64,000 nucleotides of DNA from Anagrus nilaparvatae. Lineage: Eukaryota; Arthropoda; Insecta; Hymenoptera; Mymaridae. The notes under the pieces are model-generated. The model worked only from the letters and a program-made list of their open reading frames with translations. It was not told the origin of the DNA and ran no database searches. Numbering within the stretch: position 1 is the stretch's first letter; the number at the start of each line of letters is the position of its first letter. Below are positions 1-12,900 of the stretch, piece after piece. Location: positions 6,537,501-6,601,500 of the forward strand of contig JAKSXM010000288.1 in assembly GCA_022575985.1 (NCBI GenBank), written 5' to 3'. Position numbers and translations under genes: made by a program.

Positions 1-685
1 ATTTTGTTCGTTGCTATGTTTATTTATGTATGCAGCTTAATGTAATTATAAACAATAATAAACAGCCTAAAAATATTAAATGGTTATGTTTGCAATTTAA
101 AATTAAGATTTAAAAGTTATATTGGCATTTTTTAAAGAATCAAACAATTTATAGAATTAAATAATTTATTATTTTGTGATTAATAGAAATAATATAAATA
201 ATGTTAAAATCTTGAAGCAATTAATGTGGCTATTTTTTTTATTACAAAATATTATTATTATTATTATTATCATTGTTGCGGAAGATTGGTCAAATGCAAG
301 GAGTACACTGAGAAAACAAATTATAAGAAATTATTATAAATTCTGGTAAAAACTCCTATCTTTTTATAATAATTGAGCGAATATTTGTAATTTTCGCATC
401 GTTACCAACCATTTCTTTTATAAAAAAAAATAAAATTAGCTTTTTTTATATTTGTCTCTTTTTAATTATGCAAAAATGATTTAAAATCCATTAACGCCGG
501 CGCGACCAATCCATGGACGCTAGAATTTTCACTTTAATAACAAAATGATCTTAATAATCTACTTTACCAGCTACTAAAAACGAAAAATGTATGTATATTT
601 GCATGGTTGTAATCAATAATATTTTTTGTAAATTAAGATTACAGCCCATTGTTTGAGGAACCTCAGTGCCAGCTAGTTGGCAGGG
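1..685. other. AT-rich non-coding stretch
   Basis: No coding region, RNA gene or transposon end is recognised. It contains poly-A/T runs and a short ATT microsatellite near 250-270. Confidence 0.6.
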
Positions 686-1667
686 TATTTTTTAATGCAT
701 CTTTTGATAAATAAAAGTATATAGTCTTACTTTTTTGAGGTTGCTAAATTCAAATCTGATGTCAGAAAAATGATATTGACAGTTGACAGCTGTCAACAAG
801 TTGTCAAACGGTAATTTATAATCGGGGTTTATGAAACCATTACACATATATATTTTTTTGCTGTCGCTGAATTCAAATTTGATGTCAGAAAAATGTTATT
901 GACAGTTGACAGCTGTCAACTAGCTGTCAAACGGTAATTTATAATCGGGATTTATGAAACCAGCACACATATATATTTTTTTGCTGTCGCTGAATTCAAA
1001 TCTAATGTCAGAAAAATGATATTTACAGTTGACAGCTATTACTGTTTGAAAATATGTTGGCAACTGTCAACTGTCAACATTAATTTTTTGACATCAGATT
1101 TAAATTCAGCAAACCATAAAAATCCATATATTATTGTTGATTTTATAAATACCAATTGTTAATTACTTTTATGTTGAAAACAAGTTGACAACTGTCAACT
1201 GTCATAATTAGTTTTTTGGCATCAGATTTGAATTCAGCGATGTCAAAAGCATATATATATATATGTACTGATTTTTGAAATCCCGATTACTTATTATCGT
1301 TTGACAGCTAGTTGGAAGCAGTGAACTGTCAATATCATTTTCCTGATATCAGAATAGAATTCAGCAATATCAACAGCATATACATATGTGCTGATTATTT
1401 AAATCCCGATTTTTTATTACCGTTTGACAGCTAGTTGACAGCCGTTAACTATCAATATCATTTTTCTGACATCAGATTTGAATTCAGCGACAGAAAAAAA
1501 AAATGTGTACTGGTTTCATAAACCCCGATTATAATTTACCGTCGTTTGACAGCTTGTTGACAGCTGTCAACTGTCAATATCATTTTTCTGACATCAGATT
1601 TAAATTTAGCGACCTCAAAAACGTAAGACTATATACTTTTATTCATCAAAAGATGCATTAAAAAATA
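686..1667. repeat. Fold-back element built of ~125-bp units
   Basis: The outer ends are inverted copies of each other: TATTTTTTAATGCATCTTTT at 686 is matched by its complement ending at 1667. Inside, units of about 125 bp carry a GACAGTTGACAGCTGTCAAC core and a GAATTCAAATYTGATGTCAG segment. They run in direct orientation to about 1050 and inverted from about 1080, so the whole can fold on itself. There is no coding capacity. It is probably a non-autonomous DNA transposon; no target-site duplication is clear, so the class is unknown. Confidence 0.7.
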
Positions 1668-1936
1668 AAATATGTCCTTTTTCAGTAGTAAATAAAGTTG
1701 GATCTGTGGAGCTTTGGAGCTTTGTGGGAGCCGAAGAAAGCATTTTGGAGCTTCGTGCCCATTGAGACTTTTGCTCAGGATGACGAAATGTACAAAATAC
1801 CAATTTCGCCGAAACCCGAATCCCATAAGCTTTGTGCGGGGTCCTTTCTTTGTGTCAATTCTGCATTCTATACATAAAAATTAAAAAACATTTTTCAGTC
1901 AAAAAATATTAAATAATAATTTTTGCATATTTTCAA

Positions 1937-2178
1937 ACCAAACCTAAAAGAGTTTTTTGTTATGCAGAAAAGATTGAATGTTTATTTAATTCTTTAGATA
2001 GGAATTATTTTGAGGTTAATTCTTTTAAAAAAAATTATTTTTGTTTTTATTCTGTTCAAAAAGAATTAAATCAAAAATAAATCTTTTTAGAAGAATTAAC
2101 CTCAAAATAATTCCTCTCTAAAGAATTAAATAAACATTCAATCTTTTCTGCGTAACAAAAAACTCTTTTAGGTTTGGT
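1937..2178. mobile_element. Palindromic MITE-like element, ~242 bp
   Basis: ACCAAACCTAAAAGAG at 1937 is inverted at 2163-2178, and pairing continues inward through ATTGAATGTTTATTTAATTC and TTTTGAGGTTAATTCTT. Nearly the whole element is a hairpin. No coding capacity and no obvious target duplication. Confidence 0.65.
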
Positions 2179-2365
2179 GTGTTAGTATTTCGCATAAAAT
2201 TCATTTTTAGTACATAGGCTAATTAAAAATAAAAAAATATGAAAAATCCGCAGTGAGAAATGAAAGCAGGCTAATATTAAAGTCGTTCAAAACAGGTTTC
2301 AAGTTGATAGCTCAAAAACTTAGTCCAAGGGCGATTTTTGTCCATTTTGCCACACTGTGTGGCGG

Positions 2366-2511
2366 GACATAAAAACATGAAGAGGAACTTTCTATATTGC
2401 CTACAAATTATCAAGGTTGAGAAAAACGTTTTAAATTATAAAATTATTTGTATCCTAGCATATTTTCCGATTTTCCAATATGGCGGTACAAAAAACTCGA
2501 AAAAAGGAACT
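2366..2511 (-). repeat. Single inverted unit of the ~127-bp array
   Basis: It reads as the reverse complement of the units in the array at 3148-6290 (shared CCAATATGGCGG, GAGAAAAACGTTTT and CATGAAGA-type segments). An opposed unit outside the array suggests the array belongs to a larger fold-back element. Confidence 0.55.
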
Positions 2512-3147
2512 TTCTTGAATTGGTAAATTAACTTACTAAATAAATAAGTACACATATTGCTATCAAATAAAATTAAATATGTTTTATATTTGTATAAACA
2601 TTGGTTCTTAAAGAATCATACAGTTAAAAGTTGTGAATAAGTATATAAATGCTTTCTAATCAATTGTTTTTTTAATTTTTCTTTTATAAAAAGCATTTTT
2701 TGCAAAATTGTAACTAAACTATTAAGAATTAATAATGATATAAATTAGGAACTTTTGTGATAAATGTATAATTAGTATCTCTTATATAAACATATTTGCC
2801 ATCTATTTGTGAGGTTTCAACTGCTATAAGCTCTTCAACATTCATTTTTTTTAAATGTACTGATGTTATAATCGGTTCTACATTAATTTTGCGGAATATG
2901 GTGTATTCTTTTTGATTTTCCTTATCAAAAATAAAGTCTATAATTTTGATGAACCCATTATTTTTTGTATAAGCAAACGTTGAATCAGCTCGTTACGTTG
3001 CTTTCCCTGCAAAGGGCATCTTTGATCATTTGAAAATATAATTCTGAAATTTTTTTTGATAATTGCAATCGCTATATTCATTCGTTGTCAACTGTTTTTT
3101 TAGCTCCAAAGTATTTGACAGCAATTCCTTTAGTTGTTTTATTACCA
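2512..3147. other. AT-rich non-coding stretch
   Basis: No supported gene or repeat; short open frames here have no recognisable domain. Confidence 0.5.
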
Positions 3148-4342
3148 TTTTCTTGGTCCGCCATATTGACAAATTGGAAAATATTGGGGCTAAAAAATGA
3201 AAATTTTCATTCATAAAAACGTTTTTCTCAACCCCAAAAACCCCCAGGTAATGTAGAAAGTTTTTATTTTCATGTTTTATGTCCGCCATATTGGAAAATT
3301 GGAAAAATATGTTGGGGCAAAAAAGTTAAAATTTTCATTAATAGAAACGTTTTTCTCGACCCCGAAAACCCCCAGGTAATGTAGAAAGTTTTTATTTTCA
3401 TGTTTTAGGTCCGCCATATTGAAAAATTGGAAAATATGCTGGGGCTAAAAAATGAAACCCCCAGGTAACGTAGAAAATTTCTATTTTCATGTTTCTTGGT
3501 CCGCCATATTGGAAAATTGGAAAATATGTTGGGGCTAAAAAATGAAAATGTTCATTCATAATAACGTTTTTCTCGACCCCAAAAACCTCCAGGTAATGTA
3601 GAAAGTTTTTATTTTCGTGTTTTTTGGTCCGCCATCTTGGGAAATTGAAAAATATGCTGGGGCTAAAAAATGAAAATTTTCATTCATAAAAACGTTTTTC
3701 TCTACTCCGAAAACCCCCAGGTAATGTAGAAAGTTTTTATTTTCATGTTTTTTGGCCCGCCATCTTGGAAAATTGGAAAATATGTTGGGGCTAAAAAATG
3801 AAAATTTTCATCCATAAAAACGTTTTTCTCTACTTCGGAAACCCCCAGGTAACGTAGAAAGTTTCTATTTTCATGTTTCTTGGTCCGCCATATTGGAAAA
3901 TATTTTGGGGCTAAAAATTGATAATTTTCATTAACGTTTTCAATAACGTTTTTCTCGACCCCGAAAACCTCCAGGTAATGTAGAAAGTTTTTATTTTCAT
4001 GTTTTTGGTCCGCCATCTTGGAAAATTGGAAAATATGTTGGGGCTAAAAAATGAAAATTTTCATTCATAATAACGTTTTTCTCGACCCTGAAAACCACCA
4101 GGTAATGTAGAAAGTTGCTATTTTCATGTTTCTTGGTCCGCCATATTGGAAAATTGGAAAATTGGAAAATTGTTTTGTGTGAAAAATTAAAAATTTTCCA
4201 TCCAAAATACACTTTTCTTGCCCTAAAAAATCTTCTTGTAATGTGAAAAGTTGATTTTTAAAGATTTTAGTCCGCCATCTTGGAAAATCGGAAAATATTT
4301 TGGGTTGAAAAATTAAATATTTTCCACCCAAATAGTATATTT

Positions 4343-4461
4343 ACGGCTCGTGTCCAGAAAAGTGAAGAATGGCCCAAATTGCACGTAAATTACCTTCCGA
4401 GGCGAAGCCGAGGGTGGTAAACTGCGATTTGGGGCATTCTTTATTTATGGACAAGGGTCGT
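4343..4461. mobile_element. Small palindromic MITE, ~119 bp
   Basis: Imperfect arms starting ACGGCTCGTGTCC and ending GGACAAGGGTCGT (pairing AAAGAATG with CATTCTTT, and TTACC with GGTAA) surround a tight central hairpin, CCGAGGCGAAGCCGAGGG. It is richer in GC than the surrounding DNA. Class unknown; no target duplication is clear. Confidence 0.5.
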
Positions 4462-4573
4462 ATAAAATTTTTCTGCGACAGTAGCGAGAAAATTCGAAAA
4501 TTCGTACTTTCGTGGCTACTGTACAGAAAATTCATTTTTTTCGCCTTAAAAAACCTCCTTGTAATGTGAAGAG

Positions 4574-5892
4574 TAGTGATGGACGAGACCGAGACGAGAC
4601 GAGATTTTGGGCCAGTCTCGTCTCGGTCTCGAAAATTTTCAAAAATTGGGGTCTCGACTCGGTCTCGTCTCGGTCTCGCCTCGGTCTCGTCTCGATTTTC
4701 GAGAGAGTCTCGAAAAAAATTTAAGTTATCTTTATGTGCATTTCAAAAATGTATAATGCGATATTTTAGGCATTTAAACTGGTTAACTTTATTATTTTCT
4801 GATTGTAGATCATTTTTCATTTCCAGTGACAAATTAATAATAAAAAAAATAATTTGTTTATAACAATTGTTAAAATTTTTATCTTTCTCTAATGTACTGT
4901 TATTGCTAATCCATCCAAGTTTAATGCTGAAACGGCGCCAACAAAGAAATATAATTTTACATAATTCTTCAGAAGTATACTTCTGAAAATATATTTTTTT
5001 TTTTATTAATATGCATCAAAATATACCAGATCAAATATTTCACAATATCAATAATTAATTAAGACAAATAATTTTCATGAATATTAGACAAATTTAATAA
5101 CCATGATAACATTTTTGGGATAAATTTTTTTATATTTAGCATGTAGCAAAGGAAATCAACACCCCCCTCCCAAAGGACTTAAAATTAAATTGCTATATTT
5201 TTACAAAACATGAAATTATGTCAATTTTAAAAATTAAATATAAAATTATATAAGTATATTCATTTTTCTATCTATTATAATAGCGAATTTATTTATACCT
5301 GTTCAATATTTTTTTGATAAAGTTATTTATTACCTCTTTTATAACTTTATTATTCTAAATAATCAAATATATTTTTTATTTATTATGAAGAATTTTGTCA
5401 TTTTAATTCGTTAAATGAATTTATAATTTAAGTTGAACTGTTTAAAAATATAAAATATTTATTAGGGCAGCTGCGAACTTTATAGCAAAAATTAATAATT
5501 CCATTTTTTTTATTATAATTAATAATAATAATAATTATTATTATCTTTCATTCGTATTAGTACTGAATGTACAAAAAAAATAAGAATAAATTTTTTTATT
5601 TCATTTTTTTTGTCAAAAGTTTGATCTTACCATGATCCTACCGCAATTAAGTATACATTTATTAGGTATGCAATAAAAGCTTATGTAAGACTTCTTTGTA
5701 CTTAAATTTAAATTTTTAATACAAATTATTTTTCAAAAAAAATTTCGAGACCGAGACGAGACCGAGAGTCTCGGTGCGATAATCTCGTCTCGTCTCGAAA
5801 AATTGTTGCTTGATCTCGACTCGGTCTCGTCTCGAAAACGAGACGAGACCGAGACGAGATCGAGACCAGTCTCGTGGTCTCGTCCATCACTA
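4574..5892. mobile_element. hAT-type non-autonomous element (MITE), 1,319 bp
   Basis: Terminal inverted repeats TAGTGATGGACGAGACC and its complement at 5876-5892 are flanked by the perfect 8-bp direct repeat GTGAAGAG (4566-4573 and 5893-5900). An 8-bp duplication and a TAGTGATG-type end fit the hAT superfamily. Many GAGACGAGACC subterminal repeats lie at both ends, as expected for transposase-binding sites in hAT elements. The interior is AT-rich with no transposase. Array units elsewhere give the unoccupied target. Confidence 0.85.
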
Positions 5893-6514
5893 GTGAAGAG
5901 TTGATTTTTTTAAGTTTTTAGTCCGCCATCTTGGAAAATTGGAAAATATTTTGGGTTGAAAAATTAAATATTTTCCACCCAAAATCATTGTTCTTGGCCT
6001 AAAAAATCTTCTTGTAATGTGAAAAGTCGAGTTTTTCAAGTTTATAGTCCGCCATCTTGGAAAATCGGAAAACATGTTGGGTTGAAAAATTAAATTTTTT
6101 CCACCCCAAATTCATTTTTCTCGCCCTAAAAAATCTCCTTGTAATGTGAAAAGTTGATTTTTTCAAGTTTTTTAATCCGCCATCTTGGAAAATTGGAAAA
6201 TATGTTGGGTTGAAAAATTAAAAATTTTATTAATAAAAATGTTTTTTTCAACCTCAAATACCCCTAGGTAATGTGAAAAGTTCTTTTTTATTCGTAAATA
6301 TGAAAATTATCAATATTAAAATTTAAAAAAATGTAATTTTTTGATGAGGAGCTAGATTTTTCGCTATCATTTTTAAATGTGCGTACTAAATGGGCTGCAA
6401 ATTTAATCAGTTCGTCCTTGTCTCATTTGAGACCATCTGTGAAATTTTGAAGTCAATCAATAATATAGTTAAGGAGCTATCGTGTTAACAAACTCGACAT
6501 TCTGTCGCGGGAAT

Positions 6515-6558
6515 AGACTGAGCTCGCTCAGAGCTTCGCTCTGAGCTTCGCTCAGTCT
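6515..6558. repeat. Compound short hairpin
   Basis: AGACTGAGC and GCTCAGTCT enclose GCTCAGAGC, TTCG and GCTCTGAGC, giving a near-perfect palindrome at the edge of the next repeat block. It could be a recombination or breakpoint scar; function unknown. Confidence 0.55.
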
Positions 6559-6559
6559 A

Positions 6560-8300
6560 ACTAATTATGGATGTTTAATTTTTTTTATTAATAATATATA
6601 GCTGTGTAATAATTATGTGAAAAAATTATAACCGGTTTGTGTAACTACACAACCAATGAGCATGAAACATGTTCACTTGTAACACTGATAATAAAGTATC
6701 TACTGTGTTCATAATATCAATAGAAATTAGCTGCTTAGACATCAAAGGAAACAAAATTAATTACATTTTCAAATTATTATTGTTTTTTAAATAATATGAA
6801 TTTATTTTTTATTAATTTTTACAATAAATTATTTAAAAATTATGCACCAATGGTCCCTAGGTACTTCTGCACCAAAGATCTTTAGGGACTTCTGCACCAA
6901 AAGTCTTTAGGGACTTCTGCACCATAGTTCCCTAGGTACTTCTGCACCAAAGGTCCCTAAATCGAAAATATTCGATTTAGGGAGTCCATAATAAGTCCAT
7001 TTCACCCCTCCCCCCTGAAACGTTACTTTTTCACCCCCCCCCCCCCTAAAAACGTAAATTTTGACCCCCCCTAAAATCGTCACTTTTTCAACCCCCCCCC
7101 CCCTGCCGAGACAGACTTTTTCAAATACCCCATCCAATGAACATGTTAAAAATTTTCGCATGTATATCTAATAAAAGAGCTGAGAAAAAAATTAAAAAAC
7201 ATGTTTGAATACACGAATCTAATCTCGAGGGGTCCTATTAAAAAGTGGCTATAGTTTTTAATGTTTTATGAAAAACTGGCTATAGTTTTTGATGCTGTAT
7301 GAAAAAGTGGTTATAGATTTAAAGTTTATGAAGAAGCAGCTGTGTTTTTAAGGCATATGAAAAAGTGGCTATACTCTGCAATGTTGTTTAAAAACTGGCT
7401 AAGTATGAAATATTCTTAAAATGATTGACGCGCCATAAAATTAAATAGGATAAACATTAGTATTTAAAGATTATTATGTAAATTAGATATTTTATTATAA
7501 TTTTGTCTAAAATACTTACAATTTATCCATCCTACTTTTATTTTTAAAATTATTATTATTGTTATTGTTCATTCATTTTAATGTTACAGATCGGAAAAAA
7601 TTCTGTACTTGTACCTTAATGATCATTTTACTTTCTTGAACTTTCCCTAATTTTTTGTAACATTTTTAGAAAATTATTTATGAATGAAATTGTAAAACAA
7701 AACTAAATAAATTTTTAATCAAATCAATGCATTAATTTCAATTATATTATTAACTCAATCTGCTTTTTTTATGATTTGAATATTTTCCAAATCTTTTTTC
7801 CTTTTTGTGAAATATTTTCATACGTACAGAGAAAAAATTTTTGTAATTTAAATATTTTATTTTCTCTTATTTATAGTTTTACAGAATTAAACATCTGAAT
7901 TTTATAAGTAAATAGAACATAATATAAACTAGCTAGAGCAAATAAATTTCAAAGCCATCCTAAAGTTGATAATTCATCTCTTCCTGTTTATCCCGGCGAT
8001 AATGCAAAAAACATTTTTTTTTAAAGAAATAGCCTATTTTAACGAGTATTGCAGAGAATTGAAAATTCGCTATAAGGAAATGTATTTTAAAATTTTAAAA
8101 TTTACTTGCTGTTTAATCGAACAAAAAAACCCAAACTTTTGGGTAACCGCACACCCCTAGCTTCATGAGAGATGTTATAGAAATCTTATTTTAATTTAGC
8201 AGAATTTAGTGCTTATATCTTTGGTTAGTAATCTTTACGAATAGAGATTTCAAACAGACTACTTGAAGTGAATTAAATTTTAAATAACAAATAAATATAG
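6560..8300. repeat. Dispersed repeat block X, copy 1
   Basis: It starts ACTAATTATGGATGTTTAAT and recurs almost base for base from 39193 and from 46853. It contains a C-tract segment (about 6985-7110), a perfect palindrome CCCTAAATCGAAAATATTCG... centred near 6968, and a run of diverged AAAAGTGGCTATAG motifs (about 7240-7400). No coding region is supported. Confidence 0.75.
6844..6960. repeat. 25-bp minisatellite, four units plus a partial
   Basis: Units of the form GCACCAAAGGTCCCTAGG + TACTTCT repeat four times, then a partial unit. The other two copies of this block hold only one unit plus a partial, so this copy gained or kept three more. Confidence 0.8.
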
Positions 8301-8885
8301 ATTTTTATTTAAGGTTGATTACTCTGTATTTTGATCACGATAGAAATCGATATAATTTTTATAGGGGCTTCGTATTATAATAAAACACATAAAAAAAAAT
8401 TTTTAAGAAAACTGTGGTTTTCATTTAGGAGATACAAAGCTCCAAAGTTGAGTTCCTATACATTGCAAGCATAGAAGCTGGGTCAAAAATCAGGGGTTTG
8501 AGATTTTTATGTTATGTCAATATTAAAACTAAACGATGGATTAAAAAAAAAAAAATAGCACCACGTAAATTAATTATTGAAGAAACTAGTATTCGATTTT
8601 TAAATAAATTGTGGTTTTCGTATAAAAGATATTTTAATTAGAAAAAATAAAAAACCGATAAAAATTTTAAGGCGACAACGTCGCTGTTTAAAATACACGC
8701 ATAATATTATAATAATAATCATCTAAATAAGAAAAGCGCTCTACAAACATTCTGCGACGTTGTCGCAATTTTTTCTTAATTTTAATTTCAACTAAAAATG
8801 ACCGGCGGTATACCGTCAAATTTTTGTGACGATTAATCCACCTTAAATCAATGTAAGATTTTCAAATTTATTATCAACCCAAATA
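8301..8885. other. AT-rich non-coding stretch
   Basis: No supported gene or element. GCGACAACGTCGC (about 8671) and GCGACGTTGTCGC (about 8754) are inverted copies around an ~80-bp loop, a small palindrome. Confidence 0.45.
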
Positions 8886-9220
8886 ATTAAATAGGATAAA
8901 CATTAGTTTTTAAAGATTATTGTGTAAATTAGATATTTTATTATAATTTTGTCTAAAATACTTACAATTTATCCATCCTACTTTTATTTTTAAAATTATT
9001 ATTATTGTTATTGTTCATTCATTTTAATGTTTCAGATCGGAACAAATTCTGTACTTGTACCTTAATGATCATTTTACTTTTTTGAACTTTCCCTAATTTT
9101 TTGTAACATTTTTAGAAAATTATTTATGAATGAAATTGTAAAACAAAACTAAATAAATTTTTAATCAAATCAATGCATTAATTTCAATTATATTATTAAC
9201 TCAATCTGCTTTTTTTATGA
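8886..9220. repeat. Left half of the Helitron target repeat
   Basis: It repeats 7440-7774 and continues, after the Helitron, at 25921-26100 (matching 7775-7953). The target sequence TTTTTTATGA|TTTGAATATT is intact at 7765-7784, 40319-40338 and 47980-47999. Confidence 0.85.
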
Positions 9221-9245
9221 CTAGATTCAACCGCGCTTCGCGCAG
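9221..9245 (-). other. Helitron 3' end: hairpin and CTAG
   Basis: On the minus strand CTGCGC-GAA-GCGCGG (9231-9245) forms a stem-loop about 7 bp before the terminal CTAG (9221-9224). This is the canonical rolling-circle termination signal of Helitrons. Confidence 0.9.
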
Positions 9246-9246
9246 A

Positions 9247-9964
9247 TATTGAATTTTAATTATGACATGTTTTTGTATTAAATTTAGTATAATATAGTTA
9301 TGAAAAAAAAATATTGATGACAATTAGGTAGGATAATAAAATTTTGGAAGTTAGCGATTTAAATTGGCAACTGAAAATATTTTTGATTAGATAAATGAGT
9401 TAAGCGCGAGGAAGAATGATGGGATGAATGAAAAAAAGTTAAGAGAAGTAAAGCATTAACTTTAAATAATGGAGAATTTCAATGGGTAGAAAAATTCCGA
9501 GTGAAAAAGTTTCACGTAATTTAGTCTTGCCGTTTTTTTTAAAATATATATAATCAATCGTAAATAGAACGTACGATTAAAAGACGCAAAACTTTTTCGA
9601 TCAGGATGTAAGACATAATAATTTAAAAATGTGTTATTCTGCTTGGCTTTATATTCCTTTTCCTATCTATATAAGAATTCGTTTTAATCGATTGATGGTT
9701 GATTTTGTAATTGAAATTAAAATATTTTATTAACGTGACTTATTTAAATTCATTACATTTTTAAGTTTTAGTATTTAAGTTCATATAAAAATATATTTTC
9801 GGTATCTTATTTTTGAATATTATTATACAAATAATGAATTTAAGTATTTATGAATTAAATTAAATTATAAAGTTTAATAATTTTTTTGCGTTTGTAAATT
9901 ACTTTGTTTGTAAGTCATTGTAAATAAATTTACCGAAAATTTCGAATCTATTTATAGTAATTAT
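9247..9964. other. Helitron 3' non-coding region
   Basis: AT-rich sequence between the 3' hairpin and the end of the Rep-helicase gene. It probably holds the 3' UTR; no strong AATAAA was picked out on the minus strand. Confidence 0.5.
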
Positions 9965-12900
9965 TTAACTCAATAATTCTGTATAAACATAATTTTTAAC
10001 TTTATTATTTAATCTTTGATTGCCTAAATATACTTTTACAGCATCCCAACATCTAGTTCTCGATAGAGCAACGTAAAGTTGCCCGTGATTAAAAACATCT
10101 TTTCTTAGATCAATAGCTATTTTTTCAAAAGTTTGTCCCTGAGCTTTGTTAATTGTCATTGCAAAAGCTAGTTTAATTGGAAATTGTCTTCTTGAAAATG
10201 AAAAAGGGTATTCATTTTCACATTTCAATGTTATGCGATTTATAAAAGCTATGCTACCTGCCTTGTCCCCACTTAAAATTTCACATTTTATTATATGATT
10301 AGATAGTTCCAATACTAATAGTCTAGTGCCATTACATAGTCCTTCATGAATACTCAAATTTCTTATTAACATAACGATGGAATATTTTCTTAGTCGTAAT
10401 CCATAAGGTGGTAAACTTGGCGGTTCTAATGTATTTAAATATTCAGGCAGAACACATTCGTTAATGGCATCATTCGATTTTTCAGTTGAATCTATACTAT
10501 AATAAATTTTTTCAGTGTCTTTATCTAATAAGTTAACTACTTTTTGATTTATTTCGTTAACATCAGCGTTTCTGGCAGAAAGTATAGCACATTTTGTTGC
10601 TGAATGGTATTGCTTTTGTTGTATCAATGATCCGTAAGTGTCTTGGACAATATCGTTATTTGATGGAGCTAAACATTTTTCTGGTAAAGTAATATTATCA
10701 TTATCATCATTAATAGAACCATTCCCAACGTTTAATAAAAATTGAGTGAATTCTACTTCTTCAGGTAAGGTCCGCATATTTTTGCTTAATTTATAAGTTT
10801 TAAAATGTTTCCATAATGGACTAAATTTAATGGATAAATTTATTATTTCACTACGGGTTCCATGTATTTTTACTGGTAAAAGTTGGCGAAAATCTCCACC
10901 TAGAAGAATAACTTTTCCTCCAAAAGGTTTATCATTTTGCATAATGTATCTTAAAGTTCTGTCCATTACTTCTAATGCATATCGCGGAGCCATCGGGGCT
11001 TCATCCCATATAAATACATCAGTATTTTTTAAATTTTGTCCTTCTGCTGATTGAGCTGTAATATTAGACGTAGAATCTGAAAGTAACGGAACAGGTAGAC
11101 CATTAACTTTGTGAGCAGTTTTACCATTGGGTAATAATGTTGCGGCGATTCCTGTTAATGCCATTGTTGTAACTTTATAATTTTCACCTTCTAATAAATG
11201 GTACAATGTTTTGTAGATATAAGTTTTACCAGTTCCTCCTGCCCCATCTATATAAATACATTTTTCATTTGATTCATTTTTAACAGCTGCCAGTACTTTA
11301 TCAATAATATTTTTTTGATCGCTATTAGCTTTTAATAATAAAGCTTGACCTAATTCTCGAGAATTTTCAGTATTTTCTGATTCAATTAATTCATCATAGT
11401 AAGTTTGATCCATCGAAGGAAAATTACTTAAATGAAAACCTTCTTTTTCTAACATTTTAGAAATTGAGGCATAAGCTTTTTTGTATGATATTTGAATATC
11501 GAAATGACGAATATAATCTTCGGAAAGGGCATCTTTGTACATATCCCATAGCGACTCGGGATAAAGTGGTTGACAATGGATTAATATTCTAACGAATAAG
11601 GAACGTAATTGTTTTGGCATCATCCAAACTTTTGCTTCGTCTAGGCAACGTTTCCATTCATCATCATCTTCAACTAAGCCTAGGGCTATGCAAGCTTCAA
11701 CATATGTAGGGTATATCTCACCATTTACTGTACGTAAGTCTTGAAAACTTGTAGCACCCTTAACTGACAATAGTAATAATCTCAAATGATAGAGTTCAGT
11801 ATTCGTCGGACTTACAGAATACATACGACCAATACAGTTATCTTTTCGTTGTCTTCGTTCCCATTTATGATTTTTGAAAACAAAGTGATTCGGTATTTCA
11901 GAATAGTTCAATTGCTTGGCTATATTATCTCGAGCATTCAATGCAAAATAATCAATTAACATAGTCGTTTTCTGTAACGCAGTTTGAATTTCATCTTCGT
12001 TGTTACTTTCGGGGATAATAATACTTTGAGAATTGGGTAGGTGCACTGGTAATCGTGTGATAGAGTGACTTTTTTGCTGGATTCTTTTACCTAATATTCT
12101 CCATACTGCTTCAACAGGTCTAACATAACGACCTTCAACAAAGTTTTTAATTTCATTATGTTCTATTTGATCATTAATTACTAAATTAGCAGCATCATGC
12201 CCTTTAAATATATATTTGTATAGATATTTTACTGATTGTATACTGGAAACTACTTCAACATTTATATGGCAATTAAGTTTTTTTAATAATTTAGGAGAAT
12301 ACGGAACGACATTGCGATTATCTATTTTAAAGCCATTTTGTCGTTCATATTGGATTCCAGAATCTCGGCGCCTATATTTAGGATAACCATTAACGTCAAC
12401 AATCGTTTCATTTTGGAATTCTTTGGGATATTTTTTGGAACATTTTCCATCTACTTGACACCAATTTCCACATGGACCATGGATCATATTTTTTATTACT
12501 ATTTCATGAAGTCTAGGTTCTTTTGTTGGATCTGGAATTTCAGCAGAAATATGTTTATCAACTACCTCAGCTGTTGCAATTTTACTATTTCGTTTAAGAG
12601 TTACTAATAAATGAATATGAGGAAGACCTCTTTTTTGGTTTTCAATAGTTGATACGTGTGCTTCCACTTCTCCAAAAATTTTGTATTTTACTATCAACTC
12701 TAAAAGATAATCTTTTTTTTCATGAAATACCCTGGCAACAATGTCAGGTCTATCCGAAGCTGCTTGTCCTGGCAAAAGATTTTCTTTTATTTCTTTCCAA
12801 TTTGGATTGCATGTCATAGTTATAAAAAGATCTGGTTTTCCAAATTTTCTTACAATAGCCATACTATCCTGATAGTTTTGCATCATATTGCGAGGTGACC

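Larger units (their letters stand above)
3148..6290. repeat. Tandem array of ~127-bp units, interrupted
   Basis: The GTCCGCCATNTTGG motif recurs about every 125-130 bp from 3156 to 4270 and again at 5922, 6047 and 6175. Each unit continues with a GGAAAATATGTTGGGGCTAAA-like stretch, AAACGTTTTTCTCGACC, CCCCAGGTAATGTAGAAAG and TTTTCATG. Late units (after about 4190) belong to a diverged subfamily (TTGGGTTGAAAAATTAAA, CTTGTAATGTGAAAAG). The array is split by elements at 4343-4461 and 4574-5892. Open frames on the minus strand are repeat translations, not genes. Confidence 0.8.

Noticed and set aside
3026..4331. Minus-strand frames of 71-104 codons
   Set aside because: They are translations of the ~127-bp tandem array; residues repeat with the array period.
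10830..12607. Plus-strand frames at 10830 and 12338
   Set aside because: Antisense shadows of the Rep-helicase gene.
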